From Temnopleurus reevesii (lineage: Eukaryota > Echinodermata > Echinoidea > Temnopleuroida > Temnopleuridae), in NCBI GenBank assembly GCA_036244855.1, contig BQKZ01000932.1:30790-94789 (forward strand): a stretch of 64,000 nucleotides of DNA. The letters are read 5' to 3'. This document shows positions 1-30,425 of the stretch, piece after piece; within the stretch, counting starts at the first letter, position 1, and each line of letters starts with the position of its first letter. A model generated the notes under the pieces. It searched no databases, was not told the origin of the DNA, and saw only the letters and a list, made by a program, of their open reading frames with translations. The translations under genes and the position numbers were made by a program.

Positions 1-711
<711 letters not shown>

Positions 712-2385
712 TTATTTTTGGAACAGATTTCATGTAGAAAGCAAGACTTTGAATGGAGTAAAATCCCTATCACGTCTGAAAATGACTTCCGGGTATCATT
801 TCACATGTTAATTAATAATTTTCCTATAATTAATTTTCAGTTTTCCTTTAACTTCACTGTGATTTTTTTAAATACGAGTTAGAAGCAAAAAAAAAAAAGT
901 CAAGCCATTTTTAGAGGGTCAGTCGATTATGGGCACCCAAACAATTTTTATTGCCATATATCTAGCAACAAACCTCTTTAATTTTTGTAGATTTTCGTTT
1001 TTCTCAAACCTCAATGCCAATTATGCCAATACACGAGGCAAAAAGAAATCTGTTTATACATACACAAGACCTATTCACAGGAGATAATTTTATACAGAAT
1101 ATTCATAGATATCTTCAATTCAGGTTTCCGCAAGGAAACTCAAATATATGAATTTCAATAGCTCAACTCAATGGTATAGTCAAATTAAGTTTGTTCAAAC
1201 TTCCCTTTAAGTTAAGCTGCCAACTATGTTTTTAAAATACCTATGCATGTTGCCAGGTCCATGATTCGTCAAAGGCGTTGGGAAAGACATTTTGCGCTGA
1301 TGGAAAAAACTGGAGGCAGAATAAATCTATCAATTGTTGGAAATTAACAGATTCTGTATTGGATACAGACGAATAAAAAACATTGTGAGTTTCCTTGTTT
1401 TCTTTTGTTATTGTTGTAGTTTTAGAAATTAGTGGGGAGCATGCCGTTGACTACTTTCTGTTAACAATACCTGAAAATTGTAACAAGTGAAAAGTACAAA
1501 TACTTCAGCTGTTAGTCCAAAGTAAGGTTGAGATGGAGAAAGATAAAACAAAGAAAGAGGGTAAGAAAGAGAGAAGGATGAGGAGGGAAAGAAAAGGGAA
1601 GAAAGAGGAAGAAAGAGAAAGAAATAGAGAGAAAAAAGAAAGAGAATGGAGATAGAGTAAGGCACCATAATGATAACCCTACCTCCTAATTCCATACAGT
1701 TAATTAACAGGAGAGAAAGAAAACATTGCTATGTTAAGCGCATACGGAATGCTCTATTTCTGGGTGTGTTAACATTTTACCAATTGGCAGCTCAAATCCA
1801 TAAGAGAAGTGGGAACAAACCGTTTATTTTTACACTTCACACAAGACAAGTATAGGACGTTCACAAAAAAATCAGAGATATATTTACAACCTAGACAAAA
1901 AAATTTCTTAGTACAAATATGATATTTCCCTTTGTCAAACTATCATACCTTCTATATGCACATCCTTCAAATACATCATCATCATCTTCATCATCATGAT
2001 AATCATCTTGATAATAATGTAAGCCCATGATCTGGATCATGTCTTGCAGTGTTCAAGAAACTGACCAAAGCACTCTGAGTATTATCATCCCAGTGACTGG
2101 GTTCAACAAACTTCAGTGCTCCTGTCGGGAGCATTATAGCAAGTTACATGTTATCCCATTGCCTAATGGAGCTGATGTTCCAAGTACAAAGTCAACTGAA
2201 ATGACAGAATTCAGTAGCCAATATTTCAAGTCCACAGATATGAAACACACCAAAATAGTAAGCTAACTATTTTCAACAAAGGTGTCATGTAACAAAATTT
2301 GGCAGGACTTTGTGATTTTGGATATACCTTTGTTAAACAAACCTTATGGGGTTGCAATGATTGTTTGCGCACAATAGTGTGTTAC
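712..2385. other. Non-coding stretch with purine-rich and ATC-repeat tracts
   Basis: Contains a GA-rich tract at about 1515-1655 and a degenerate TCATCA/TCATCT microsatellite at about 1973-2015. The open frames here look like chance. Confidence 0.5.
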
Positions 2386-2696
2386 CAAAAAGCTTCTAAC
2401 ACAAGCGTGTCCGCAAACCCCTCATGAAAAAAATGACGAGGAGAATGACTTTGGGTGTTCACATCACTTTGAAAACAACTTTCAAAAGCAGAAAGGAGTT
2501 TTGCAGAGACAAACAACGACTGCTGAACACAAATTACAAGGTCAATCGTATGTTGATAAACACTTTCTGACTTTGCAATGACAATGTTCCGATTTTGCGA
2601 TATTTTCAGATTCTTTAAATATCTTGTTAGGTTTTCACAAGTACCAAACAAATATTTGTCCATGATATCGAGTCTTAATCTTTCAGATTCGCTCAT
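2382..2696 (-). CDS. Possible first coding exon of an unidentified gene
   Basis: A 104-residue minus-strand open frame starts MSESERLRLDIMDKYLFGTC and has a protein-like, helix-prone composition. I do not recognise the family. The frame ends at a TAA that is part of a plausible donor (TTTTTG|GTAACA, exon edge at 2386), so it may be a first exon whose gene continues leftwards out of the window. Upstream on the same strand, near 2771, is AAAATGGCTGC, a YY1-like sequence often found at animal transcription starts, followed by a short upstream frame. The length alone is not beyond chance in AT-rich DNA, so support rests on this context. Confidence 0.3.
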   Translation of the reverse strand: MSESERLRLDIMDKYLFGTCENLTRYLKNLKISQNRNIVIAKSESVYQHTIDLVICVQQSLFVSAKLLSAFESCFQSDVNTQSHSPRHFFHEGFADTLVLEAFW

Positions 2697-3620
2697 ATTT
2701 CGAGTTTTTGAGGGGATACAGCCCTAATGAATTGAAGGGAATATTTGTAGTGAGGAACTGCAAGCAGCCATTTTGTTTGTAAACATTATGCAACAGACTT
2801 TGCAAAGAAAAATAGGACATTCTTGTCTAATGCACAGCTCCACTTTTTTTCTACAATTTAAATGTGACTGCCTACACAAACACTTTACACTTATCGGATA
2901 AATTCATGATTCCATATCTTAATTCTTTTTAAAAATTACAATAGATGAAATCCAAAAATAGAGCATACTGTTTTCACATCACAATTTTGAACTTGACTTT
3001 TTGAATATCATAATTTGCATTTTCACACTACCATAAAACACTGAAGACCAAAAGATGAACATTGTAAATGGGTCTTAGCCTGACGTATTCAATTAAGTAC
3101 AACATGATTTTCGTATTCTTCAAATTGCTTACGATCAATATCTCCATGAGTTTGCGTCATGTTTGGGAAATTTGGAAACAGATAAAACATCACATTGACA
3201 TACCTTGCAACGACAAAACCTTTCAGCGAGACAACACTCCATTCGGCAGTTAAGCGTTTTATTCACTATCGAAGACTTGACGCACACTTAGCTTTCCTTT
3301 TCTCTATCAACAATATTTACAAAGCTTTTCTAGCAAAGGAGAATAATCAAAGGTATCAGCGTGAAATTACAAAAATTTGAGCACATACTCTCTGTTGTTG
3401 TGAAATCCTGCACTTTCTTCCACAGAAGAAACTGGTGTGCAGCGGCATTTTGTTTAAGGAATTATGCAATTTTTTCAAAAGAACATTGTTAGTTTAAGAG
3501 TGGAAAATCTACTGTTCTGCATCAGGTGAAACGCTCAATTTATACAGATTCCTCTTGATGGTAAATTAATGGCAGAATAGTTCAAGAATGACAGATGGGA
3601 TGCATGCCTGTAGATCAATA
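2697..3620. other. Intergenic, nothing recognised
   Basis: No coding exon or named repeat seen. It lies between the possible exon at 2.4-2.7 kb and the SINE at 3.6 kb. Confidence 0.45.
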
Positions 3621-3914
3621 ATAAATAATAATGAACGGCTTTTGTATAGCGCTTATCAACTCTTCATGAGAATTCCCTAAGCGCTCTACAATTGCAGCAT
3701 TATTACCCTGGCTTTAGCCCGGTAGCCACCCTGCAGCGCAGTTGGCGTTTCAAGGAATAAATATTCCTACCAGGCACCCATTCACCTCACCTGGGTTGAG
3801 TGCAGCACAATGTGGATGGATTTCTTGCTGAAGGAAATTAACGCCCTGGGTGGGACTCGAACCTACGACCCTCTGGTTGAAAGGCGAGATCAGAACCGCT
3901 ACACTACGGCGCCT
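3621..3914 (-). repeat. tRNA-derived SINE with intact head
   Basis: Read on the minus strand, the head at about 3914-3838 has an A-box-like TAGTGTAGCGGTTCTGA and a near-perfect B box GGTTCGAGTCC. The body follows (CAGCAAGAAATCCATCCAC, then TGCTGCACTCAACCCAGG), and the tail is GCGCTATACAAAAGCCGTTC next to a TAT/TTA tract. Other copies with the same body lie at 28.7, 32.3, 36.6, 17.1 and 49.3 kb. The head is tRNA-like but is fused to the body, so it is not a free tRNA gene. Confidence 0.85.
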
Positions 3915-4847
3915 TCCCTTCTGCATGCAGTTTTACACAGTAAATTCCAAGTTGTTTCAATGACCATGAAAAGTGTCCATCACACAGATAAATTCACGAC
4001 GATTTCAAGACGTAATGTCTCGGATTGACCTAATCGTATCTGACTGTTGCACATCTGCTACAAAATCTTGAAAGTTATTTTTCATAAATTTCCTGGAGGA
4101 TTTTACCCCACTACCTTTGATTAATCTCCCTTATGCATCTTATATGATAATAATAATAATAATAGTTATTACTTCTCTTGTATACATACAACTTTAGAAC
4201 AGCAATTCTTATAACGATGACAGAGATATATTTTCATACCTCCTCTTTCTTCACCCTATCCGCATTAGTACATGGTAAACATAGATGTTACTTTGCAAAA
4301 GTAGCTAGGTTTTCCGAACGATCGAAGAGGAGCATTCGAAAGAAGAAAAAAACAGAAAGATGTTAAGGTTGGAGAACGTGCTGTTTAAACTCTTATACTT
4401 TGCCTACGACCTTTTGCCACAAACCCTTCGTGTTGATGTAATAAAGGCACCTGAGTTAAGTATGCTTTCATGCTACTCAGCTACACGTTAAAGTCAACTT
4501 ATAATATATGGTATCAAAGTATGAAATCATATCATCCTCTTTTTTTTTTAAATGGTACCTGTTCTTAACACTCAAGAAAGTTCAAGAGGTATTTCACAAA
4601 ATCACTTGAGAAACAGGTTGGCTGTTAATATTCAGGGCAGCAATGCAATGACTAAATTGTTTAGGACTAGGAGTAATGAGACCAAGGCCAGGATGATGTC
4701 ACATTGTGATACTATCAAGAACAGTACACTGTGAAATGAACATTCCAAAAGAAAAATAACCAATATTAAATTTTGATGTTTAGATATTTTGCAACGAGGC
4801 ATGGACCAGCATTTAAAAAATGCAATCACAATAACCTGATGCACTAA

Positions 4848-5020
4848 GGGGGTGTTGCTCAAAAGTTGCAATTGATCGCAAAGTTGCAGTTGATCGGAAC
4901 GCGCCAATCAAGATCATTGTTTCATGCGCGTCTTGTTAAATGTGCGTACCGTGCGCGAAAATGCGCGTTACAATGTGCAAAGTTGCAGTTGATCTGCAGT
5001 TGACTTTGAGCAACACCCCC
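4848..5020. mobile_element. MITE, GGGGGTGTTGCTC family, with TAA target duplication
   Basis: A 173-bp palindromic element. The ends GGGGGTGTTGCTCAAA and TTTGAGCAACACCCCC are inverted repeats flanked by TAA on both sides. The interior repeats GTTGCAGTTGATC-type words in both orientations. A 3-bp TAA/TTA duplication and a G-rich terminus fit a PIF/Harbinger-type non-autonomous element; that class call is inference. There is no coding capacity. Confidence 0.8.
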
Positions 5021-5709
5021 TAAGACTGCTTATATTTGATTAAACATGTTGCAACTGTGCATGGGCCTGCACTTTCAAAACGAAATCCTGAATGTGTGGA
5101 AGCAGGCTGAGCTTCAATGTGCGTTTGACATCATCAGTCACAACTAGCACTATCAAAATGAACTTCAAATTCAAGAACTTTTGTGACTGCAACAGCAGAA
5201 TGAATGTATCTGAGAATGATATAGAAACAAATGAGTCCAAATTGTTCCATTTTTGGGGTTAAATTCAGTAAATATCAGCAATACTTAAACACAACGGCCA
5301 ATATCACACAATTTCACAGGGCAGGAATATACTTTTTCAACTAAAAAATGATCAATAAATCAAAATTTGTAACTCCTTTTCAAGATCACTACAATATGCA
5401 ATCGGAAAATACTTTAACCAATACCACTGTAAACTCCACATGGATTATAATAATGACAAAATTCTTTGAGGAAAATGAAAATAACAGTACCAGTGCGATC
5501 TATAATGCAAACATTAATGCAAATATATCATTACATGTTCACAAGGCAGGAATATTGGAAAATTGAAATAAAATGACTGATAAGATATCCGCATTACTGC
5601 TACCCTTTGCAGAGAAAGAGCATATCCACTGATAGCTCACTGAGAGAGTAACAAGAAGGGACTGTGGCGTTGACTCCGGTCGTAGGTCAAAGGTCAAAGT
5701 CATCCCTGG

Positions 5710-22953
<17,244 letters not shown>

Positions 22954-23030
22954 CTGGGTAGAGTGAGGGGAAAAGAGATACATTTGTTAGATATCATACT
23001 TATTTATAAGTATAATATGTGATATAAGAT

Positions 23031-23133
23031 GGTAGAAATGTGAATTGAGTTGATGATAGTTGAACTGGTGATGGTTGGGCTGATGGTGATTTAGCTTTGT
23101 GCCTGCCATCTGCCCTCAGCTTATAAGCTGCAC
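23031..23133 (-). pseudogene. Nearly identical upstream copy of exon 1 5' part, including ATG
   Basis: Runs from the acceptor CTACCCAG through the ATG (23109-23107) and [20 protein letters not shown] to LNS almost without change, then diverges after TTCACA. It has no donor or kinase sequence. If spliced as a 5' exon it would add an out-of-place start codon ahead of exon 1. Confidence 0.8.
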
Positions 23134-23936
23134 CTGGGTAGACAGAAGGGGTATAGTTAGTTATATATCACGCTTTATATACATGTACAATGCTGTACAT
23201 ACAAAACTCAAGAATGAATTTAACTTTGTGCCTTTCATTTAAGAATTAAAATGATTCTACTGTAAATCATGTCGACCTCTATTCATATATCTTTAAATAC
23301 ATTTTATAAATTTAGGTTACAATAAGAAAGATTTAAAGAGAGAATAAAGTCACAATTTCTTGAAAAATCTTTACCTCATATTTTCAAATTTGTAATTCAA
23401 ACAACACAGATACATTTATCCATATAAATTGCTTTAATTTTGACTGGTAATTAGTCAACAACTTTTTCATCAGCTGTTTTTATCGCTACTCAAATGAATA
23501 CATGAAGTACAACATGAATTTCTTAAGGAGAGGACATGTAAAAAGATCCTGTGATCTACAAAAAGGCAGGATCGTTCACAAGCTAAAACCGATGACCGAG
23601 ATTACGTCGGCGCCAATAGGTTGACACGCGGTAGACGGTACTTCTATTAATGATTTCCCCTTTCTCCTCGTTCACTTATAAAATGTATCTTTAGCATACC
23701 ATGACTGATAGTCTTGGCGATCTAGACTTGAAGCTCAGAATATTAGATGTATGAAGGAAAAATACAGACCTAATCCAGGCAATTCATAAAGTATTGTATT
23801 GGAGAAATTGGTAAAGAGGGAAAACTAGCATACATGTAGATACGAGCAAAACTGCCTTTCATACACCTTTCGTAGATGGAGGCTTGGTACATGCAGTCTT
23901 AGCACCATTTAAACACATTTCATACTCCTGCAATTA

Positions 23937-25804
23937 AAGGTATAGATTCGTAATGGTCGGGATGCAGAAAGAGATGTGAAATGAGCTGATGTATTCACAA
24001 GTTGCTTTACATGTCTAAATATATCTGTGTACGAAATTAGAAGCAGAGTTTTGCTCGTATTCTAGTGTATTTTACGTCAAACACGTCAATCAGCCATTAT
24101 TCCTACAGTGTGCTCAGTGCTTTCGCACGGGGGAGCGTCGGCTCGGAATGGGCGGAGCGATCGGTGGTATTGTCTGCGGTGTGTGAGTTCGCATTCATTT
24201 TGTACTAAGAAGCGTGTTGTGTAAGGGAGAACTACCGCAGCATCATTTTTTATTTTGCGATAATTAAGCCATTTCTAGGTCGATTTCATCCAAACAAACT
24301 ATGAACATGCTCTCATTTGCCATTGAAAACTGAATTATGGTAATATCTGAAGCACCATCCTCCCAAAACTAGTCTATCGGTTTAAGCAGGATTAAATGAA
24401 CTGTCTACATTGGGTCTCTGTTTGCAAACTACGTGTAAATCACATCTACATCTCCATGTATGTGTGTTTAGGTGTTTATGTTCATAATTGGAAACTACAT
24501 GTGCACTGTAATTCAGTTGATTTAGCATTAATGTACACACACATATAGAAAATAGATTTACACAATTTCATTTATGTATGCAAAGTAACAATTTACCAAA
24601 AACAAAGCCCTTAACGAGAGAGACTAATGCTAATGATGTACACGTAGGCCTACATAATCAATTACCCTTTTCAATTTCCCTGTTATTTTCCCAGGCCTCA
24701 ACTCGAGCTTGGTCTAGAATACTTCTTGAGTAAATGTATGTAAACAGGGAAAAATACACATAAACATTGCTGGAAATTTTGAAAAATCATAACTATATTA
24801 GGACTGCCCATCTATTACCCAAGTTACACAACAAAAGGAGGAAAAAAACAAGTAAAATTATTGTGAATTTATGTCAGACTACTAAACAGCTTTGAGTGTG
24901 TATGTGTATGTTCCTGAACCACTTTTTTAATTTCTAATATCGAGGACATGTGTTGTGATTGTAGATTCAATGCTTATTTCCCAAATGATTTGGATAATTA
25001 ATGCAAATTTTATGAATTCTTTATATAAAATGTTTGTTCTTGAGAACATGAAAGCATGCCCTACATTTAAGTAAGTAATGCATGCAAACTGAAATCCACG
25101 TCTTGTAATTTAACTGTTATAAACCAGTTTAAGGAATATCAAATTAATGAGGTCATTGGCAAGCATAAATTTTAAACTATTAGTAAACGGCCTATTGAAT
25201 GGCTGAGAACTAGGGGGTTTCAAAGCATTTGCCTCGTAAGACTTTGGTTTATCTGTTTCGTGATTCATTTTCCAATGTTTCTTTTAAAGCGATAGACCAG
25301 TTTTGGGAGGAAGGCCCTTCAAATATTTAACTAGTTTGCGAGCTGCAGTAAAATTGTTACCATATTGCAGTAAAATTGTTACCATATTGCAGTAAAATTG
25401 TTACCATATTGCAGTTTTTCAATAGTAAATTAGAGCATGTTCATCGTTTGTTTGAATGAAATTGACCTAGAAATGGCTTAATTATCGCAAAATAAAAAAC
25501 CATGCTGCGGTCGTTCTCCCTTACACAACATGCTTCACATACAAAATGAACGCAAACTCACACACCGCAAACAATACCACCGATCGCAACGCCCATTTCA
25601 GGCAAACGCTCCCCCGTGCAAAAGCATTTAGCACACCGTACATAATGGCTGATTGACGTGCTCGCCGTAAAAAACACATAATACGAGCAAAAATGTACTC
25701 CTAATATCCTACACAGATATATTTAGACATGTAAAGCAACTTGTGAATACATCAGCTCGTTTAACATTATTTTCTGCATCCCGATCATTACGAATCTATA
25801 CCTT
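23937..25804. mobile_element. Large fold-back element (23938-25803) flanked by TTAA
   Basis: Arms of about 450-500 bp run inwards from AGGTATAGATTCGTAATG and its inverse CATTACGAATCTATACCT. They share TTGCTTTACATGTCTAAATA, CACGGGGGAGCG and CTAAGAAGCGTG-type words. TTAA sits at both ends (23934-23937 and 25804-25807). The loop of about 900 bp has no recognisable gene and contains a fragment of another repeat near 25.05-25.2 kb. TTAA flanks are typical of piggyBac, but the termini are not typical, so the class is open. Confidence 0.8.
25345..25414. repeat. Three perfect 22-bp tandem units
   Basis: GCAGTAAAATTGTTACCATA plus TT occurs three times in the right arm of the fold-back. The left arm has no such expansion. 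Confidence 0.9.
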
Positions 25805-25807
25805 TAA

Positions 25808-26551
25808 TGATAATCTGTAAATGCTTTATAGATGCAGTAATGTTTCTGATCTACATTATGCATACTTCATTATGGGAAATGTCTATGGGAAGGAAATTAT
25901 GGTGACAATATATTTCACGTACATCTTATTGCCACTACTTTCATTTGAATCTCCCGAAGTCCTAATAAATCATGGACTAAAAATGTTTTTCTACAAACGT
26001 TAACAAAAAAATTACCAGAAAATTATTTTTTTATGGTAACTATGTTATCAGTATGCTATCTTTCTACAGACTTTTCTTGAGTAAAGTTGTGACTAACTTA
26101 AATTTAGAATGATACTAGCTCCTCATTGAATACTGTGTAAGCCAATATTTTAGCGTACAGATATTTTCACTATTTCGGACCAGTTTGACACACTGCCATA
26201 TTATCTGTACACAAATGAATGTGCATCATGTAGAGTAGATATTTTCGCAAGGCCAAAACCTAAAAATAAGCGGAAAAAGAATGCCTAAAAAATTTCAGCT
26301 TACAGAGTATTTTAAGTAAAAATGAGTCTAAACCTCACGAGTCTCTTCCATGAAAGCTTATTTTCCAATTGACCGCAAAACAAAATATTTGGTTAAATGT
26401 AGGTCTTCAAATTGGCAACTTAACCATCTACTTGGTTGAACCTGTAAGCAATGAAACCATATTTGATATATGGTCAATAGAAATTGAACACATAAGCTGC
26501 ACATGTGTAAATGCTAATTATTGAATTAGCAAATTATACAGAAGTCTACAA
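25808..26551. other. Intergenic with a TACTGTATAAGCCAATATTTT-type element
   Basis: About 26130-26312 holds a short element with AAGCCAATATTTTAGCGTAC at the left, TGTACACAAATGAATGTGCA centrally and TTTCAGCTTACAGAGTA at the right. Related copies lie at 30.16 and 59.62 kb. The rest is unassigned. Confidence 0.65.
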
Positions 26552-26725
26552 GGGTGTTGTTCAAAATCAACTGCAAATCAACTGCAACTTTGAAAATTGT
26601 AACATGCATTTTCATTTGCACACGGTATGCGCATTTAACAAGACGCACATGAAACAATGATTTTGATTGGCGCGTTCCGATCAACTGCAACTTACGATCA
26701 ATTGCAAATTTTGAGCAACACCCCC
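26552..26725. mobile_element. MITE, GGGTGTTG family
   Basis: Ends AGGGTGTTGTTCAAAATC and TTTTGAGCAACACCCCCT, with internal GATCAACTGCAACTT/ACGATCAATTGC words, as in the copy at 4848. Confidence 0.75.
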
Positions 26726-28045
26726 TAAATATTACTTTGAAATAAATATTGTAGTTGGAGATCACATATCACCTTGTTCATTTTTGTTTGTAAGTAAGAT
26801 TTGGAAGGATAGCCTTTGAACATAGTACATTCCTGCATAATGTGTGGGTGAACATTCACAATATCATGAACCTTTGTGTTGTCATACACTTGTTTTTTTT
26901 TTTACCACTTTGAGAGATAAGGGGAACTTTTATTTCAATAAAACCAAAAACAAGTATGGTGTATAATACACGGTTTGTTTGCAAGGGAACGTATCATTGT
27001 TGAGCAAAATAAAAAATGTTCCAAACCTGTAACTATAATTTATACGGATATGGATTATATGGTATTGAGCTGGGTTTTTTTTCCTTATTCATTTTAATAC
27101 CACAGTTTACTTTATATCCAGTTTTGGGACTCATAGGAATAACATCCTCTTCTCTGATGATGGTGTTTCGAGTCCACTTGTGGTTAATAAATAAATAATT
27201 AATAAATAATAAATAAATACTGTGCACTCTAAGCTTTGATCTTTGTGGCATTTTTCTTTCCAAGATCAAGAAAATATAATTCGGACAATTTGTTGGTTTC
27301 ATTGCGTATTTCAACAGAAATGAGATATGCAACATAAAGATAAACAGTTGATTTTGCAATCAATTATATCTCTTTGGTACATATTTTGTCAGAGACTTAC
27401 AATTAATACTTTTAAGTCTAAATGCATATCTCATGTTTATACAGGCCTATGGACATACATTTTACTGGGTACATCCAACTTTGTTCATTTATGTGTAGGC
27501 CTATATGGAAGGAAAAGAAAATCTAGAACAACAAATTACAGGTGTATAAATCAATATGTACAAATGACCTCATCAAGTTGTTTATTTGACTGTCTTTGTG
27601 TTGCTCTTATACTTTGATCATCCAGTATTGACAACAATGGCTGTAAATGAGACAATGTTTTTCCCAACATCTTTCAGTAAGAGATACAGCAAGCTGTCAA
27701 AAGAAAGGTCGATACAGCCTGTATTCAGGCTAATACTAGTCTGCACATTTAGACCCAATAAACGTAATTCATTATAAAGCTAGTTCACTTATCTACTGCA
27801 TGTTTCTTGCCAGTGAACATAGTTGTATGTGGTATTTCTTGAACTGGTTCTCACAACGACACTACAATACTTAGAACCCAATTTGCACATTACTTGTTGC
27901 CATGACAGGTAGGCCCAGGGCACAAATAAAACTTGCATGTACTAAATTAGCCTATTTGCAACTATATTAATGACTTAACTTCATCTGAAAAGTAAGCACA
28001 TTTAGCAAGAGATGCATGCTTGAAGTCCTTCTAAAATTATTCTAA
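26726..28045. other. Unassigned stretch
   Basis: Short AATAAATA run at about 27185-27222 and a fragment of the GGGCCTGTAA element near 27.35 kb. No coding exon supported. Confidence 0.4.
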
Positions 28046-28203
28046 GGGGGGGTGTTGCTTCAATTGCAAATTGTGGTTAATCGACAAGTTGCAATCCAAA
28101 CCATTATGCTTCTTGTTAGTTTGCAAATGAAAATGCGCATTCCAATTTGCAACTGATTTGCAGCTGATTTGCAATGAGCTGCAACTTTCTAGCAACACCC
28201 CCC
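28046..28203. mobile_element. MITE, GGGGGGTGTTGC family
   Basis: Ends GGGGGGTGTTGCTTCAATTG and TTTCTAGCAACACCCCCC. TAA precedes the left end; the right side reads AAA. Confidence 0.75.
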
Positions 28204-28734
28204 AAACTACAATTAACTGTATACCCATTACGTGCTAATAACAAGAGGGCCAATATATCTAGGCCTCATTTATTGGGGTTTTTTTTAAAGTAAATCACCT
28301 GCCTGATCACTCCAGTCCATGGTATTAAAAATGAGACTATACTGCAGAGTCAACATGTTTTTCCAGGAAAAATATCTACAATGACCTTGGACTTCAATCT
28401 GGGCCTGAGTTGGATATCCCAATAGCCACAAAGGAATATAGCCCCACTTTGAATAATAGTTCACGTTGAGTCTGTGCGAGCAGACTATTTGGCCTCTAAT
28501 GATGTGTTTTTTCCCATGTACTTCCTGAATTGATTTGATATTGAAACGAAAGTTTGACTAGTTGGTGCAGCGTTTTATTTTTCAGAAGTGCTTTTTTATT
28601 TACAGCGACTCCTTACCCCTGTTGATCAGTGGTTCATTATTGTGGTTAACCACAGCATCAATATGGGCTGGAGGATTTTTTTCATTCTAGGCCAACTTAA
28701 TTTTGCAGGTGTGCAGGATAAAACCCCATTCACA

Positions 28735-28950
28735 CGAGCAAATTCAGTGGTGTAGTGGTTCTGATTCTCAACTAGAAAGGTGGAGATTTGAATCCCACCC
28801 ATAACGCTAATTTCCTTCAACAAGAAATTTATCCACACTTTGCTGCACTCAACCCAGGTGAAGAAGGGTACCTGGCAGGAATTTATTCCTTGGAATGCTT
28901 GAACGTGTCTTCGTGGCTTGCTTGGCAGTTATAGCCCGGGTAACAATATG
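28735..28950 (+). repeat. tRNA-derived SINE, plus orientation
   Basis: Head TGGTGTAGTGGTTCTGATTC (A-box like) and GGAGATTTGAATCCC (decayed B box), then TTCCTTCAACAAGAAATTTA, TGCTGCACTCAACCCAGGTG and the tail region TAGCCCGGGTAACAATA. Confidence 0.8.
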
Positions 28951-29950
28951 GTACCTAATATCAAACGCAGTAAAATACATGCATGATTGTGATATATAAA
29001 TCAACATATTATTCTATCTTCATACCTGGAAGTCATGTGTGTAAAGAGCACACAAGGCAGTGGAAAACTGTTATTCAACATGTACACCTAGTACACCTAT
29101 GCTTAACTCATTTTTAGATTTTAGTTTACAGTCAAACCTGTGTGTAATGGCCATCTAACAAAGACACAGATACCAAGGGTCAAATGCCAAAATATGTGAG
29201 ATTTCCATCAATTCTCATTGGCCATAATATCATAGGGTTCAAAAGCAGTGTGATTAATATGCATGCAATAAATACTAACCTTTTGGATGCAACTCGCTTC
29301 TACAGAAGCAGAGCAAGGTGTTCAGTCTGTGATGACAGACTTCTACAGAAGCCCAGAATACAAAAGGGTCTTAAATGTAGTCAGCTTTTGACCTCTGAAA
29401 TACCAAATCTTTTTTTTTTTTTTTTTTCTGGTGTGAGCTTCCCTGAAATGTCCGTATTACTGACGAACAGTCAACAAGTTTCTTGTTTTTCTCTTTGGAT
29501 TTTACATTCAGCTCTTTTAAAATCAAATGGAGGGATTACAAGGCTTACATTGTTTGTCTTGTTCTGGTGCCCCTAACTTCTGTACTTAACACATACAAAT
29601 TATAGAATATTATATGCAAGACAAACTGTTCCATTGCTAAGAAATCATAATGGTGTTTGCTTAGTACTATTTCATCCAGAAAACTAGCTTGTTTGGGATT
29701 ATGGCCAGGTATTTTATAGTTTTTTAAATAGTCTCTGTAACCCATGATAAGAAAGTTCCTTGAGGACTTGAGAGGAATCAACTCAGCCAATGGTATTGTT
29801 CAGTTAAAATGTTGTTGATCATAACTTATTAAAATAGGAAATTAAAGATTACTTTTTATTTATCAAATAGTGGCAGCTTTCATTCCATTGAAATTCAAGT
29901 TTGTATTGTATCGGACAAAATGTGACAAGGTAACCATTCATTTTTTCTTT
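28951..29950. other. Unassigned stretch with simple T-run
   Basis: A partial TTTACAGTCAAACCTG terminus occurs at about 29128, related to the element at 41.0 kb. A poly-T lies at 29410-29428. The 130-residue open frame here spans the poly-T and is unconvincing. Confidence 0.4.
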
Positions 29951-29952
29951 AG

Positions 29953-30070
29953 TAAAGAGCAGCTCCAGGCAGCTGCCAAATTATATAGGTCCATTGGAGA
30001 TTCAGTCGAAAAAGGCTATGAAGTTTGCACAAGGACACAAATAAATCCTGACATAGCAACAAATGAATAG
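29953..30070 (+). CDS. Possible terminal coding exon, family unknown
   Basis: A pyrimidine tract and AG (TTTTTTCTTTAG) precede AAAGAGCAGCTCCAGGCAGC. The frame reads KEQLQAAAKLYRSIGDSVEK then GYEVCTRTQINPDIATNE and a TAG stop. The composition is protein-like, and a decayed copy of its start (KEQL, then a stop, then AAKL) lies at 30383-30425, as seen for JNK exons. No upstream partner exon on the plus strand was identified and I do not recognise the protein. Confidence 0.3.
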
Positions 30071-30159
30071 ACAATGTATGTGTTGCAGCATGTGTACCAG
30101 TGGAAGAGTTGCAACACAAATAATACAAGTAGTTTCATGCAACGGTCTCCAAAGATATT

Positions 30160-30300
30160 ACTGTATAAACCAATCTCTTAGTGTACATATTATATACTTT
30201 TGCAATTTCGGAATATTGGCATGTTGTTGTTTTCATGTTTTTACAGTGTTTGTACACAAACAAATGTGTATCATACAGAGTGGAATATTCATCTAATACA
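30160..30300. repeat. Fragment of the TGTACACAAA(T/C)(G/A)AATGTG element
   Basis: Shares GCATGTTGTTGTTTTCATGT, TGTTTGTACACAAACAAATG and ATACAGAGTGGAATATT with the copy at 59.62 kb. Confidence 0.65.
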
Positions 30301-30425
30301 ATAATCTTTTTTTTTTTTAATTTCTCTTTGTCTAAAGTCATGTAGTTGCCATACTTACACACAGAAAATGAGTTAAGTTGGTAAAGAGCAGCTCTAAACG
30401 GCTGCCAAATTGCGTAGGTCTACAG

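Noticed and set aside
2027..2266. 79-residue plus-strand open frame
   Set aside because: No start context, splice signal or family resemblance.
3838..3914. tRNA-like sequence with a good B box
   Set aside because: It is the head of a SINE whose body follows directly. No discrete tRNA 3' end or acceptor stem is evident.
29184..29576. 130-residue plus-strand open frame
   Set aside because: It spans a poly-T run, has no splice context and shows no recognisable domain.
29545..29790. 81-residue minus-strand frame with protein-like composition (NFLIMGYRDYLKNYKIPGHN)
   Set aside because: No family recognised, no clear start context or splice sites; could be a transposon remnant but unsupported.
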